Source: Microbispora sp. ZYX-F-249
Lineage (GTDB): Bacteria; Actinomycetota; Actinomycetes; Streptosporangiales; Streptosporangiaceae
Length of the DNA stretch: 64,000 nucleotides
Assembly (NCBI RefSeq): GCF_039649665.1
Contig: NZ_JBDJAW010000021.1
Location: 1 to 64,000 of the forward strand
Reading direction: 5' to 3'
Part shown: positions 41,408 through 50,708 of the stretch, one piece after another
Position numbering within the stretch: the stretch's first letter is position 1
Layout: the number at the start of each line of letters is the position of its first letter
Program-made: the position numbers and the translations under genes
The notes under the pieces: generated by a model
Seen by the model: the letters and a program-made list of their open reading frames with translations, nothing else
What the model was told of the DNA's origin: nothing
The model's database searches: none

Positions 41408-43876
41408 TCAGACCTCCTCGTACCGCTCCGGCGCCTCCCCTCCTCCCGCTGCGGCCGTCACCTCGGGCCGTGCGGTCACACCGCGGCCGAGGCGCGCGGC
41501 GGCGGAGCAGAGGCCCTCCTCCAGCGAGGCGTCCCCGCGCCGCCCGGCCCTCACCAGCCGGACCGCCACGGCCGTGCGCAGCGGCCGGCGGGACACCGCG
41601 TCCCAGGCGGTGAGCGTGAGCTCCTCCGCCGTCCGTGTCACGGCCTCGCCCTGTCCGTCGAGCAGCAGGACCACGGCTCCGGGGCGTACGCCCGACAGGC
41701 GCGCGACGGCCTCCAGCACGCCCAGGGGCGACTCGACCCGGACGAGGTCGCCGCCCTCGACGCCCAGTGCCGCCGCGTCGCCCGGATGGACCTCCAGGCA
41801 CGGCCCGGGCAGAGTGTCGCCGAGCCGCGCCAGCCGGGCGGGAAAGCGGCGCAGCGCCCGGCGGGTGGTGAGGACCAGGGGGTGCTCGTCGTCGGCGACC
41901 TCGGCGGACGGCTCGAATTCGGCGGCGTGGAGGAAGGCCCGTCCCCCGGGGTCCACGGTGCGGTACCGCTCCTCGCCGTACTCGGCCCCCGTGGCGAGGT
42001 CGGCCCCGAACGTCTGGCAGTGGCCGGGGCCGGTGGCGAAGCGCCCTCCGGCGTACAGGCGCTCGACGCCCTGGGAGCTGGAGGGCGCGCAGGGCCACTG
42101 GACGCCACCGGCCCGCAGCCGCTCGTAGGTGATCCCGGTGTGGTCGCACGGACGGCCCCTGGTGCACGCCTTCCACGCCTCGAACGCCGACTCGGCGTCC
42201 GTCCAGTGCACGAGCGGCCGGCCGTCCCGGTCGCGCAGGTCCATCCGCCGCGCGTAGTCGAGCAGGATGTCGAGGTCCGTCCTGGCCTCCCCCGGCGGTT
42301 CGACCGCCTTCTCGCACAGGTGCACCGTGCGGTCGGCGCCGGTGACGGTGCCGGTCCTCTCTCCCCAGGCCGCCGCCGGGAGCACCACGTCGGCCAGCCG
42401 CGCGGTCTCGGTCAGGTACGGATCCTGGACCACGACGAACAGGTCCTCCCGGCCGAGGATCCGGCCGAGGCCGGGCATCGTGGCCGCGGGATCGGACGCG
42501 GTGATCCACAGCAGCCCGACCGACCCTTCCTCGGCGTACCTGAGGATCTGGCCGGCGTGCGTGGCGGGCCCCCAGTGCGGGATGACGGCGGGGTCGACGT
42601 TCCACAGGTCCGCCAGCTCGCGTACGTGCCCCGTGTCGGCCCAGTTGCGCAGCCCGGGCAGGTCCGCGGCCGAACCCGCCTCCAGCGCGTCGCACCCGGG
42701 CCCGCCGAGCTGGAACAGCCCGGCCCCCGGACGGCCCAGCATGCCGCGCAGCAGGTGGACGTTGTTGACCTGGCAGGCCGCGGCGGTCGCCTGGTTGGAG
42801 CCCAGGAAGTCCCGGCCCACCGTCGACACCAGCCGCTCGGCCGCGCCCAGGATCTCGGCGGCCTGCTCGATGAGCGCGACCGGCACCCCGCAGATCTCCG
42901 CCGCCCGTTTGGCGGGGTACGCCTCGACGGTTCGCCACAGGTGCTCGAAGCCGACGGTGTGCGCGGCGACGTACGCCGCGTCGTGCCAGCCGCCCGCGAT
43001 CAGTTCGTGCAGCAGTCCGTTGAGCAGCGCCACGTTGGTGCCGGGACGCACGTCGAGGTGGACGTCGGCCTCCCCGGCGGCCGCCGTTCCCTCGGGCCCG
43101 ACCACGATCATGGCGGGCGGTCCGGGCCCGAGCCGCCGGTCGAGCATCCGCTCCCACAGCACGGGATGGGTGGCGGCGCAGTCGTGCCCCCACAGCGCGA
43201 GCGCGTCGCAGTGGTCCACGTCGGTGTAGGAGCCGGGCTGTCCGTCGGCGCCGAAGCTCGCCGCGAGCGCGGCCGCGGCGGCCGCCGCGCCCCAGCGGGT
43301 GTCGCCGTCCATGTGCGGGGTGCCGATCCCCGCCTTGCCGATGACCGCGAGGGTGTAGTGCTCCTCCAGGAACAGCCGCGTGCCCGTGTGGAAGGCGAGA
43401 CGGCCCCAGCCGCCGGGGCGGGCGAGCAGCTCCCTCGACCTCGCGACCACGCGGTCCATCGCGGCCTCCCATGTGGCCTCGACCAGCCGCCCGTCCTCGC
43501 GGACCAGCGGGCGGGTCAGCCGTCCCGCGCGCGGCTGCCAGGCGTGCCACTCCCGGGGGTCGAGCCTGCCGTGGTTGACGCGGTCGCCGGCCCGGCCGCG
43601 TACGCCGGCCACGCGGCCGCCGCGCACCGCGAGGTCGATGGCGTTGTCGCCCCAGCCCGCCGCCGACACGGCGCGGGCCCAGTGCTCGACCTGCTGCTCG
43701 GTGAGGCCGTCCTCCAGGAACACGTCCACCCGCACCGGCCAGGGGCTGCCGAGACGGATGACCGAAGGGAGCGCGTCGCGCATGTGGCTCGGCAGGGCCG
43801 CCGCCAGCCGCTCCACCGCGTCGGGAGGTCCGTACGGCGTGCGCCGCCCCCTGGGATCGGCGATCCGGTCCAGCAC
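41408..43876 (-). CDS. Molybdopterin oxidoreductase homologue lacking cysteine ligands
   Basis: The 822-residue protein follows the bis-MGD oxidoreductase fold of assimilatory nitrate reductase/formate dehydrogenase relatives: RPLVREDGRLVEATW, IGTPHMDGDTRWG, QATAAACQVNNVHLLRGMLGRP, LWITASDPAATMP, QDPYLTETARLADVVLPAA and a C-terminal MGD-binding domain. Odd features are decisive. Near residue 80, where relatives carry a CxxCxxxC 4Fe-4S motif, there is AVSAAGWGDNAI with no cysteine. In DTRWGAA the molybdenum cysteine (NTRLC in relatives) is replaced. It may be an inactive or repurposed enzyme. GTG 43876 has GGAGG six bases upstream. No electron-transfer partner is adjacent. Confidence 0.82.
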   Translation of the reverse strand: MLDRIADPRGRRTPYGPPDAVERLAAALPSHMRDALPSVIRLGSPWPVRVDVFLEDGLTEQQVEHWARAVSAAGWGDNAIDLAVRGGRVAGVRGRAGDRVNHGRLDPREWHAWQPRAGRLTRPLVREDGRLVEATWEAAMDRVVARSRELLARPGGWGRLAFHTGTRLFLEEHYTLAVIGKAGIGTPHMDGDTRWGAAAAAAALAASFGADGQPGSYTDVDHCDALALWGHDCAATHPVLWERMLDRRLGPGPPAMIVVGPEGTAAAGEADVHLDVRPGTNVALLNGLLHELIAGGWHDAAYVAAHTVGFEHLWRTVEAYPAKRAAEICGVPVALIEQAAEILGAAERLVSTVGRDFLGSNQATAAACQVNNVHLLRGMLGRPGAGLFQLGGPGCDALEAGSAADLPGLRNWADTGHVRELADLWNVDPAVIPHWGPATHAGQILRYAEEGSVGLLWITASDPAATMPGLGRILGREDLFVVVQDPYLTETARLADVVLPAAAWGERTGTVTGADRTVHLCEKAVEPPGEARTDLDILLDYARRMDLRDRDGRPLVHWTDAESAFEAWKACTRGRPCDHTGITYERLRAGGVQWPCAPSSSQGVERLYAGGRFATGPGHCQTFGADLATGAEYGEERYRTVDPGGRAFLHAAEFEPSAEVADDEHPLVLTTRRALRRFPARLARLGDTLPGPCLEVHPGDAAALGVEGGDLVRVESPLGVLEAVARLSGVRPGAVVLLLDGQGEAVTRTAEELTLTAWDAVSRRPLRTAVAVRLVRAGRRGDASLEEGLCSAAARLGRGVTARPEVTAAAGGGEAPERYEEV

Positions 43877-44032
43877 CTGGCACCTCCGCGGTGGCGATGT
43901 GTGAACGACGCGTCCCGTACCCGGTGCCATGCTCCCCTGATCCCGGAATCGCCCGAACTGACCGGTTCCTTTTCGAATACTTTCCAGAAGGGGTTAATGC
44001 CGAGCTGCTACCCCTGTACGCTCTGTTGATCT

Positions 44033-44047
44033 GTAAAGTGCATTTAC
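44033..44047. promoter_or_regulatory. Dyad upstream of the LAL regulator
   Basis: GTAAAGTGCATTTAC has perfect 5-bp arms (GTAAA/TTTAC) around a 5-nt centre, 63 bp before the ATG of the LuxR-type gene, in a locally AT-rich patch. It may be an operator or part of the promoter. The evidence is weak. Confidence 0.3.
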
Positions 44048-44109
44048 TGGGAGTTGTCTGCGCGCGCGGCTGGTGAGGGGCGGCCCGCGTATTCGCGTGT
44101 GGGGTGCGG

Positions 44110-47061
44110 ATGGATGGACGCGCGGCCGGGCCGGTCGTTCCGGGCACTGCCGCGCCGCTCGTCGGACGACGGGACGCGCTGGCCGCGCTGAACGGCGCGA
44201 TGGCCGCGAGCCGGCGGGACGGGTTCCAGTTCCTCGCGCTGGTGGGCGAGCCGGGTGCGGGCAAGACGCGGCTGCTCGGCGAGCTGATGGCGATGGCGGG
44301 CCGGGACGGCTTCACCCCGCTGTGGGGGCGCGCCGCCGAATACGAGCAGATGCTGCCCTACAGCGCCCTGGTGGACGCGCTCGACGACCACATCGACGCC
44401 CGCCGCGACGAGGTCGTGCGGGCCGTGGGGACCGGGCAGGCCGCCCTGCTGTCCGGCGTCTTCCCCGGGCTCGCCTCCGGCGGCGGCCCGGCGGGGGACG
44501 AACCGGCCCTGGCCGACGACCGCAGCGGCCTGGCCCGCTACCGGCTCTACCGGGCCGTACGTCACCTCGTCGGCGCGCTGGCCGGGCCCTCCGGCCTGCT
44601 GCTGGTCCTCGACGACGTCCACTGGGCAGACGACGGCACGATGGAGTTCCTCGACCACGTCGTGCGTCATCCGCCCGCCGGGCCGGTGCTGATGGCCGTG
44701 GCCTACCGTCCGGCCCAGGCCGCCCCGCGCGTCGCCAGGCTCGCCGCGGCGGCGGGGCCGCGCGGGCACGAGGTCGCGGTCGGCCCGCTCAGCGCGGCGG
44801 AGGTCCGGCAGTTCCTCGGCCCCGGCGTCAGCCGCGGTCGGGGCACGGCGCTGTACGAGGCCAGCGGCGGCAACCCGTTCTACCTCGAGGCGCTGGCCCG
44901 GATGGGCGGCACCGACGTGACCGAGCTGCCGCCGACCGTGCTCGCGGCGCTCCAGGTCGAGCTGGGCGACCTGTCTCCCGGGGCGCTGCTGGTGGCCCAG
45001 GCGGCCGCCGTGGCCGCCGACGAGTTCGAGCCCGCCATCGCCGCCGTGGCCGCCGAGGTGCCGCCGGAGGCCATGCTCGCCGCGCTGGACGAGCTGGTCG
45101 AGCGTGACATCGTCCGCAGTGCGGGCGGCCGGTTCCGCTTCCGCCACCCCCTCGTGCGCCGCGCGGTCTACGAGTCCGCCGCGGCGGGCTGGCGCCTGGG
45201 CGCGCACGCGCGCATCGCGGCCCACCTGGCCGGGCTGGGGGCTCCCGCGACGGTGCAGGCCCACCACGTCGAGCACTCCGGGTCGTTCGGCGACCAGCGG
45301 GCGGTGGAGGTGCTGGTGGCGGCGGCCCGCGCGGTCACCGCGCACGCGCCGGCCACCTCGGCGCACTGGCTGCAGGCGGCGCTGCGGCTCATGCCGGAGG
45401 ACGCCGCCACCCGGGAGGGCCGGCTCGCCCTGATGATGGAGCTGAGCTGGGCGCAGGGCATCAGCGGCAGGCTGGCCGAGGGCCGCGACACCGCCCGTGA
45501 GCTGCTGCGCATGCTGCCCGAGGACGACTATCCCCGCCGGGGCCGGGCGGCCCGCGTGTGCGCGCTGATGGAGCGCCAGCTCGACCGCCCGCACGAGGCG
45601 CGGGCGCTGCTGCTCGACGAGCTGAGCCGCATGCCCAACCCGCGGGCGGCCGCCGCCGTGCCGATGCGGATGCGCCTGGTCGCCGAGAGCATGATGCGGG
45701 TGGACTTCCGGGCCGCGCAGGCCGTGCTCGACCTCATGCCCGACAGCGCCGACGACTGGGAGCCCGGCCTCGCGGTCGCGGTCGCGGCGCTGCGCCCGAT
45801 GCCCGCCCTGGCCGCCGGTCGTACGGACGACGCGCTGCGCTACGCCGAGATCGCCGGCAAGCTGCTCGCGGACGCGCCGGACGAGCACCTGTCCGAATGG
45901 CTGGACGCCATCGCCTGGCTGTGCTGGGCCGAGTCCCACCTCGGCCGGTACGGCGAGGCGCTGCGGCACTTCGACCGGGCGGCGGCCGTCGCCCGCTCCA
46001 CCGGCCAGAGCTACATCCTGACCAACCTCCTGGCGGGCCGGGCCAAGACGCTGGTGGCGATGGGCCGCCTGGCGGAGGCCGCGGCCACCGCCGAGGAGTC
46101 CGTCGAGGGCGCGCGGCTGCTCGACTCCGGCCAGCAGCTCGTCTTCGCGCTCACCCAGGTCTGCCTGGTCGAGTCGTGGAGCGGCGACGACGACGCGGCG
46201 CTGCGGGCCGGCGAGGAGGCCGTGCACCGCGGTGTCGGGGCAGGCGAGACCTGGGAGGCCACGGCCCGCTACGCGCGCGGGCAGGCCCTGGTCAACGCGG
46301 GCAGGTACGCCGAGGGCGTCGAGGCGGTGCTGGACGCGTGCAACCGGTTCGAGTCGCCGCGCCTGGACCCGGGGACGCTGCTCCAGGCGTGCGAGACGCT
46401 CGCCTACGCGGACGCCTCCCTGGTAACGAGCACAGGGACGGGCACAGGCACGGGAACGGACGCGGAGGCGGACGCGGAGGCGGACGCGGAGGCGGACGCG
46501 GCGCGGTGGGCGGCGCTCGCCGCGCGGCTGGAGGACCCGCGCCTGCCGGCGTACTGCGGTTTCGCCGCGCTCGCCCGCGCCCACGCGCTGTCCCCCCGGG
46601 ACCCGGGCGCGGCGGCCGCGGCCGCCGAGGAGGCGGCCGCCCAGCTGGGCGCGGGCGAACGGCGGCTGGACGCGGGCCGGGCGCTGCTCACCGCCGGGCT
46701 AGCGCGTCTCGGGACGCCGGACGGCCGCGCCCGCGCCCGGGAGCACCTGCGGGCGGCGGCCGAGATCTTCGACTCCTGCGGCGCCCGCGCGCTCAAGGCG
46801 CGCACCGAGCGGGAGCTTCGCCGCCTCGGCGTACGGGTGGGCGGCGGCGCGACCACCGCCGCGGGCGGGGACGCCCCCCGGTTCGGGCTCTCGCCCCGGG
46901 AGCTGGAGGTGGCGCTGCTCGTCGCCGAGGGGCTGACCAACCAGCAGGTCGCCGAGCGGCTCTTCCTCAGTGTCCGTACGGTGGAGACGCACCTGTCGCG
47001 GATCTTCGCCAAGCTGGAGGTCACCTCCCGGGTCGGCGTGGCGACCGCCCTCAAACGGTGA
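44110..47061 (+). CDS. Large ATP-binding LuxR-family (LAL/MalT-type) regulator
   Basis: A 983-residue regulator of the LAL class. Walker A is GEPGAGKT at 46-53 and Walker B is LLLVLDDVHWAD at about 155. A long helical TPR-like middle (350-880) follows. The C-terminal LuxR helix-turn-helix is LSPRELEVALLVAEGLTNQQ, then RTVETHLSRIFAKL. A low-complexity stretch of GT and AEAD units (about 775-798) is encoded by short tandem repeats at 46428-46500 and probably varies in length. ATG 44110 has GGGG five bases upstream; GTG 44104 is an alternative. It precedes a hydrolase and a GMC oxidoreductase and probably controls them. Confidence 0.9.
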   Translation: MDGRAAGPVVPGTAAPLVGRRDALAALNGAMAASRRDGFQFLALVGEPGAGKTRLLGELMAMAGRDGFTPLWGRAAEYEQMLPYSALVDALDDHIDARRDEVVRAVGTGQAALLSGVFPGLASGGGPAGDEPALADDRSGLARYRLYRAVRHLVGALAGPSGLLLVLDDVHWADDGTMEFLDHVVRHPPAGPVLMAVAYRPAQAAPRVARLAAAAGPRGHEVAVGPLSAAEVRQFLGPGVSRGRGTALYEASGGNPFYLEALARMGGTDVTELPPTVLAALQVELGDLSPGALLVAQAAAVAADEFEPAIAAVAAEVPPEAMLAALDELVERDIVRSAGGRFRFRHPLVRRAVYESAAAGWRLGAHARIAAHLAGLGAPATVQAHHVEHSGSFGDQRAVEVLVAAARAVTAHAPATSAHWLQAALRLMPEDAATREGRLALMMELSWAQGISGRLAEGRDTARELLRMLPEDDYPRRGRAARVCALMERQLDRPHEARALLLDELSRMPNPRAAAAVPMRMRLVAESMMRVDFRAAQAVLDLMPDSADDWEPGLAVAVAALRPMPALAAGRTDDALRYAEIAGKLLADAPDEHLSEWLDAIAWLCWAESHLGRYGEALRHFDRAAAVARSTGQSYILTNLLAGRAKTLVAMGRLAEAAATAEESVEGARLLDSGQQLVFALTQVCLVESWSGDDDAALRAGEEAVHRGVGAGETWEATARYARGQALVNAGRYAEGVEAVLDACNRFESPRLDPGTLLQACETLAYADASLVTSTGTGTGTGTDAEADAEADAEADAARWAALAARLEDPRLPAYCGFAALARAHALSPRDPGAAAAAAEEAAAQLGAGERRLDAGRALLTAGLARLGTPDGRARAREHLRAAAEIFDSCGARALKARTERELRRLGVRVGGGATTAAGGDAPRFGLSPRELEVALLVAEGLTNQQVAERLFLSVRTVETHLSRIFAKLEVTSRVGVATALKR

Positions 47062-47141
47062 TCCCCGACAAGTACGGGTTTTCCACGATGCCGCCGGTGC
47101 GGGCGGGTTTGCGATCGTATCCCCGGCAGAAAGGCGATCGC

Positions 47142-48263
47142 ATGGGACACCGCATACCCCGGTTCACGCTCGACGGCGTGGGGAACGCCGAGGTCACGGT
47201 CCATCCGTTCGCCACCGAGGATGAGCTGGGGTTACAGCTCACCCGGTTCCGCCGGGACGACGCGCCGGCGCAGGGGGCGCCGGATGACGTCGTGCTGCTC
47301 GTGCACGGTCTGACCTCGTCGAGCGACATGTTCGTCATGCCGGAGCACACGAACCTGGTCAGGTTCCTGCACGACAGCGGGTTCGGCGACGTGTGGGCGC
47401 TGGACTTCCGGATGAGCAACAGGTTTCCGTACGCCATGGAGACCCGCAGGGACACGCTGGACGACATCGCCCAGTACGACCACCCGGCAGCACTGCGCGA
47501 GATCCGCCGCCACGTGGGGGCGCGGCGGATCCACGTGGTGGCCCACTGCCTGGGGTCGGTGACCTTCCATATGAGCCTGTTCTCCGGGGCCGTGAGCGGG
47601 ATCGCCGGCGTGGTCGCCAACAGCGTCGCGCTGACGCCCAGGGTCCACCCCTGGGCACGGCTCAAGCTCACCCTCGGTCCGGCGCTGCTGGAGTACGGCA
47701 CGGGCCTGTCGTACCTGGACCCCCGGTTCAGGGACGCGCCGCCGCTGACGCGGCGGTGGCTGCTGGCCCGCGCCGTCTCCTTCCTCCATCCCGAGTGCCG
47801 GGAGGCGGCCTGCCACATGCAGAGCTTCATGTGGGGCAGCGGCAGGCCCGCGATGTACCGCCACCGCAACCTGGCGCGCAGAACCCATACGCACGAGCGG
47901 CTCGCCGACCTCAACGGCGCCTGCGACCTGCACTACTACCGGCATGTGCGGAAGATGGTGGCGACCGGGCGGGCGGTGAAGTCCGACCCCGGCGACCCGC
48001 GCTACGCGACGCTGCCCGACGACTATTTGGTCAACGCGGCCGACGTCGACACGCCGATCCTGTTCCTGACCGGTGACCGCAACGACGTCTTCACCGACTC
48101 GAACATCGTCTGCCACCGCGTGCTGTCGAAGGCGGCGCCGGGCCGGCACGAGCTGCGGATCCTGCCCGGTTACGGGCACATCGACCCCCTGATCGGGGCG
48201 AACGCGCACCGGGACGTCTTCCCGCACATCCTCGACTTCCTGAAGCGGCACAGCGGTAGCTGA
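47142..48263 (+). CDS. Alpha/beta hydrolase with cysteine nucleophile
   Basis: The 373-residue hydrolase has the oxyanion region LLVHGLTSSSDMF, a nucleophile elbow VVAHCLGSV, an acidic residue in FLTGDRNDVF and His in GYGHIDPL. The elbow places Cys where lipases and esterases have Ser. In larger actinobacterial proteins a hydrolase domain of this kind is fused to a GMC oxidoreductase like the next gene's product, so the two probably work on the same lipid or sterol-like substrate. AAAGG lies seven bases before the ATG. The GMC gene begins 21 bp after the stop. Confidence 0.87.
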   Translation: MGHRIPRFTLDGVGNAEVTVHPFATEDELGLQLTRFRRDDAPAQGAPDDVVLLVHGLTSSSDMFVMPEHTNLVRFLHDSGFGDVWALDFRMSNRFPYAMETRRDTLDDIAQYDHPAALREIRRHVGARRIHVVAHCLGSVTFHMSLFSGAVSGIAGVVANSVALTPRVHPWARLKLTLGPALLEYGTGLSYLDPRFRDAPPLTRRWLLARAVSFLHPECREAACHMQSFMWGSGRPAMYRHRNLARRTHTHERLADLNGACDLHYYRHVRKMVATGRAVKSDPGDPRYATLPDDYLVNAADVDTPILFLTGDRNDVFTDSNIVCHRVLSKAAPGRHELRILPGYGHIDPLIGANAHRDVFPHILDFLKRHSGS

Positions 48264-48284
48264 CGCGGCACTGAGAGATCACTT

Positions 48285-50708
48285 ATGGAACACGTCGACG
48301 CGGTCGTGGTCGGTTCGGGCTTCGGTGGCGCGGTCGCCGCCTACCGCCTCGCCGAGGCGGGGCTGTCGGTGGTCGTCCTGGAGCGGGGCAGGGCGTACGC
48401 GCCGGGCGACTTCCCGCGCGGCCCGGCCCAGCTCGGCCGGGCCTTCTGGGACCCGGCCGAGGGCCTGTACGGGATGTACGACATCTGGAGCTTCTCCGAC
48501 TGCGACTCGGTGGTGGCCAGCGGCCTCGGCGGCGGCTCGCTCATCTACGCCAACGTCATGCTGCGCAAGGACGAGGACTGGTTCGTCCACGAGCAGGCGC
48601 TGCCCGGCGGCGGCTACGAGTCGTGGCCGGTGACCAGGGCCGACCTCGATCCGCACTACGACGCGGTCGAGCGCATGATCGGCGTGGCGCCGTACCCGCT
48701 CAGCCATCCCGGCTTCGACGGCACGCTGAAGACCCTCGCCATGCGGGACGCGGCGGCCGAGCTGGGGCTCGACTGGAGGCTTCCGCCGCTGGCCGTCAGC
48801 TTCGCGCCGTCGCCGGACGCGGAGCCCTGCCAGGGCGTGCCGGTCGCCGCCGCGGCGTACGGCAACCTGCACGGCGTGCCGCGCCGTACGTGCCGGTTGT
48901 GCGGCGAGTGCGACATCGGCTGCAACGACGGCGCGAAGAACAGCCTCGACCACACCTACCTGTCGGCCGCCCGGCACCACGGCGCGGACCTGCGCACGCT
49001 GCACGAGGTGCGGCGCGTCCGGCCGCGGGTGGGCGGCGGCTACGACGTGCAGTACGTCGAGCACATGCCGCGCGGGGACGACACGGCCGAGGACGGCGAC
49101 GGGCCGCCGCGGTCGACCGGGCCGCACACGATCAGCTGCGACCGGCTCGTCCTGGCCGCCGGCACGTACGGCACGTCGCATCTGCTGCTGAAGAACCGGG
49201 CGGCCTTCCCCGGCCTGAGCGCGGCCCTCGGCACGCGCTTCTGCGGCAACGGGGACATGCTGGCGTTCCTGCTGCGGGCCACCGACCGGAGCAGGACCCG
49301 GCCCATCCGGGCGAGCCGCGGACCGGTCATCACCAGCGCGATCCGGCTCGACGACGGCGCGGACGGGCGCGGCGCCTACATCGAGGACGGCGGCTATCCC
49401 GAGTTCGTCGACTACCTGGCCGAGGGCGCGGCCATGGGGCCCGGCCGCGTCGCGCGGTTCCTGCTGCGGCGGCTGCGCAACATCGTCACCCACGACACCA
49501 ACCTGTCCGCGGAGTTCGCCGACCTGATCGGCCGGGGCGAGCTGTCGGGCACCTCGCTGCCGCTGCTCGGCATGGGCCGCGACGTCCCCGACGGAAGGCT
49601 GCGCCTGCGGGACGGCCGCCTCGACGTGGAGTGGACGGCCGAGACGAGCGAGGACTACTTCGACCGGGTGCGTGCCATCATGCGAAGGATCGGCGACGTG
49701 CTCGGCGCGGAGTACGCCGACAGTCCGCCATGGTGGCGCAGACGGGTCATGACCGTGCATCCGCTGGGCGGCGCGCCGATGGGCCTCCATCCGGGCGAAG
49801 GGGTGTGCGACGCGTACGGGGAGGTCTTCGGGTTCCCCGGGCTGTACGTCGCGGACGGCGCGGCCCTTCCCGGGCCGGTCGGCGCCAACCCGTCGCTGAC
49901 GATCGCCGCGCTCGCCGACCGCATGTGCACCAGGATCCTGGAGACCCGCGCGGCCGTCACCGCGCCCGTGGCGAAGCTGTCCCCGATCGAGGCGGAGGCC
50001 GTGCCGGTGGGGGCGGCGGCCCGGCCGGCGGACGCCCCCGAAGCTCCGGCCGCCGCCGCGGACGGCCCGCGCGCCTTCGCGGCGGGCCCGCAGGACGAGC
50101 CGAGCGTGTTCGAGGGCCGCACCTCGCTGTGGTTCGTGGAGGAGATGCGGGGCCTCCTGCTGCCCGGCCCGCCCGGCCGCGCGGCCCGTGGCGGTCCGGC
50201 CGGAGGCTTCCCGTTCGCCTTCCGCCTCACGATCACGATCGACGACATCGAGCGTTTCCTCACCGACCCCGGGCACGAGGCCAGGGCGGAGGGCTGGATC
50301 GAGGCCGACCTGTGCGGCGGCAGGCGGCCCCTCGCCCGGGGGTCGTTCAACCTGTTCGTCCCCGGCGAGACGGCCGGGCAGCGGTGCATGCGCTACCGCC
50401 TGCACTTCTACGACGCCGACGGCCGTCCCCGGACGCTGGCCGGGCACAAGGAGATCCAGCCGGGCGCACCGACCCGCCTGTGGCTGGACACCTCCACCCT
50501 GCACGCCCGCCTGCTGGAGGGACACGTCGAGGAGGACGGGGACGAGCGGGCGGCCGTGGTCGCCACGGGGGCGCTGCGCATCCTGCCGTCCGACCTCGTG
50601 CGGATGCTCACCACCTTCCGTACGGCAGGCCCGGACGGCACGGCGGCGGTGGCCCGCTTCTGCCGCTTCTTCCTCGGCGAGCTGTGGGAGGTCTACGGCC
50701 CGGGCTGA
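48285..50708 (+). CDS. GMC-family oxidoreductase (cholesterol-oxidase-like)
   Basis: An 807-residue flavoprotein. The N-terminal GSGFGG at 10-15 binds FAD, and ASGLGGGSLIYANV and the C-terminal HPLGGAPMG plus NPSLTIAAL match cholesterol-oxidase-like GMC enzymes. A cysteine cluster, CRLCGECDIGC, lies at about 204-214 and could hold a metal centre. After a Pro/Ala linker near 575-600, a beta-rich C-terminal domain begins with SLWFVEEMRG. No signal peptide is seen. It is downstream of the Cys-nucleophile hydrolase and likely in the same operon. Confidence 0.9.
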   Translation: MEHVDAVVVGSGFGGAVAAYRLAEAGLSVVVLERGRAYAPGDFPRGPAQLGRAFWDPAEGLYGMYDIWSFSDCDSVVASGLGGGSLIYANVMLRKDEDWFVHEQALPGGGYESWPVTRADLDPHYDAVERMIGVAPYPLSHPGFDGTLKTLAMRDAAAELGLDWRLPPLAVSFAPSPDAEPCQGVPVAAAAYGNLHGVPRRTCRLCGECDIGCNDGAKNSLDHTYLSAARHHGADLRTLHEVRRVRPRVGGGYDVQYVEHMPRGDDTAEDGDGPPRSTGPHTISCDRLVLAAGTYGTSHLLLKNRAAFPGLSAALGTRFCGNGDMLAFLLRATDRSRTRPIRASRGPVITSAIRLDDGADGRGAYIEDGGYPEFVDYLAEGAAMGPGRVARFLLRRLRNIVTHDTNLSAEFADLIGRGELSGTSLPLLGMGRDVPDGRLRLRDGRLDVEWTAETSEDYFDRVRAIMRRIGDVLGAEYADSPPWWRRRVMTVHPLGGAPMGLHPGEGVCDAYGEVFGFPGLYVADGAALPGPVGANPSLTIAALADRMCTRILETRAAVTAPVAKLSPIEAEAVPVGAAARPADAPEAPAAAADGPRAFAAGPQDEPSVFEGRTSLWFVEEMRGLLLPGPPGRAARGGPAGGFPFAFRLTITIDDIERFLTDPGHEARAEGWIEADLCGGRRPLARGSFNLFVPGETAGQRCMRYRLHFYDADGRPRTLAGHKEIQPGAPTRLWLDTSTLHARLLEGHVEEDGDERAAVVATGALRILPSDLVRMLTTFRTAGPDGTAAVARFCRFFLGELWEVYGPG

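Noticed and set aside
43955-43968. GAACTGACCGGTTC as an operator between the molybdopterin enzyme and the LAL gene
   Set aside because: Only the outer four bases are symmetric, so it is not distinguishable from chance.
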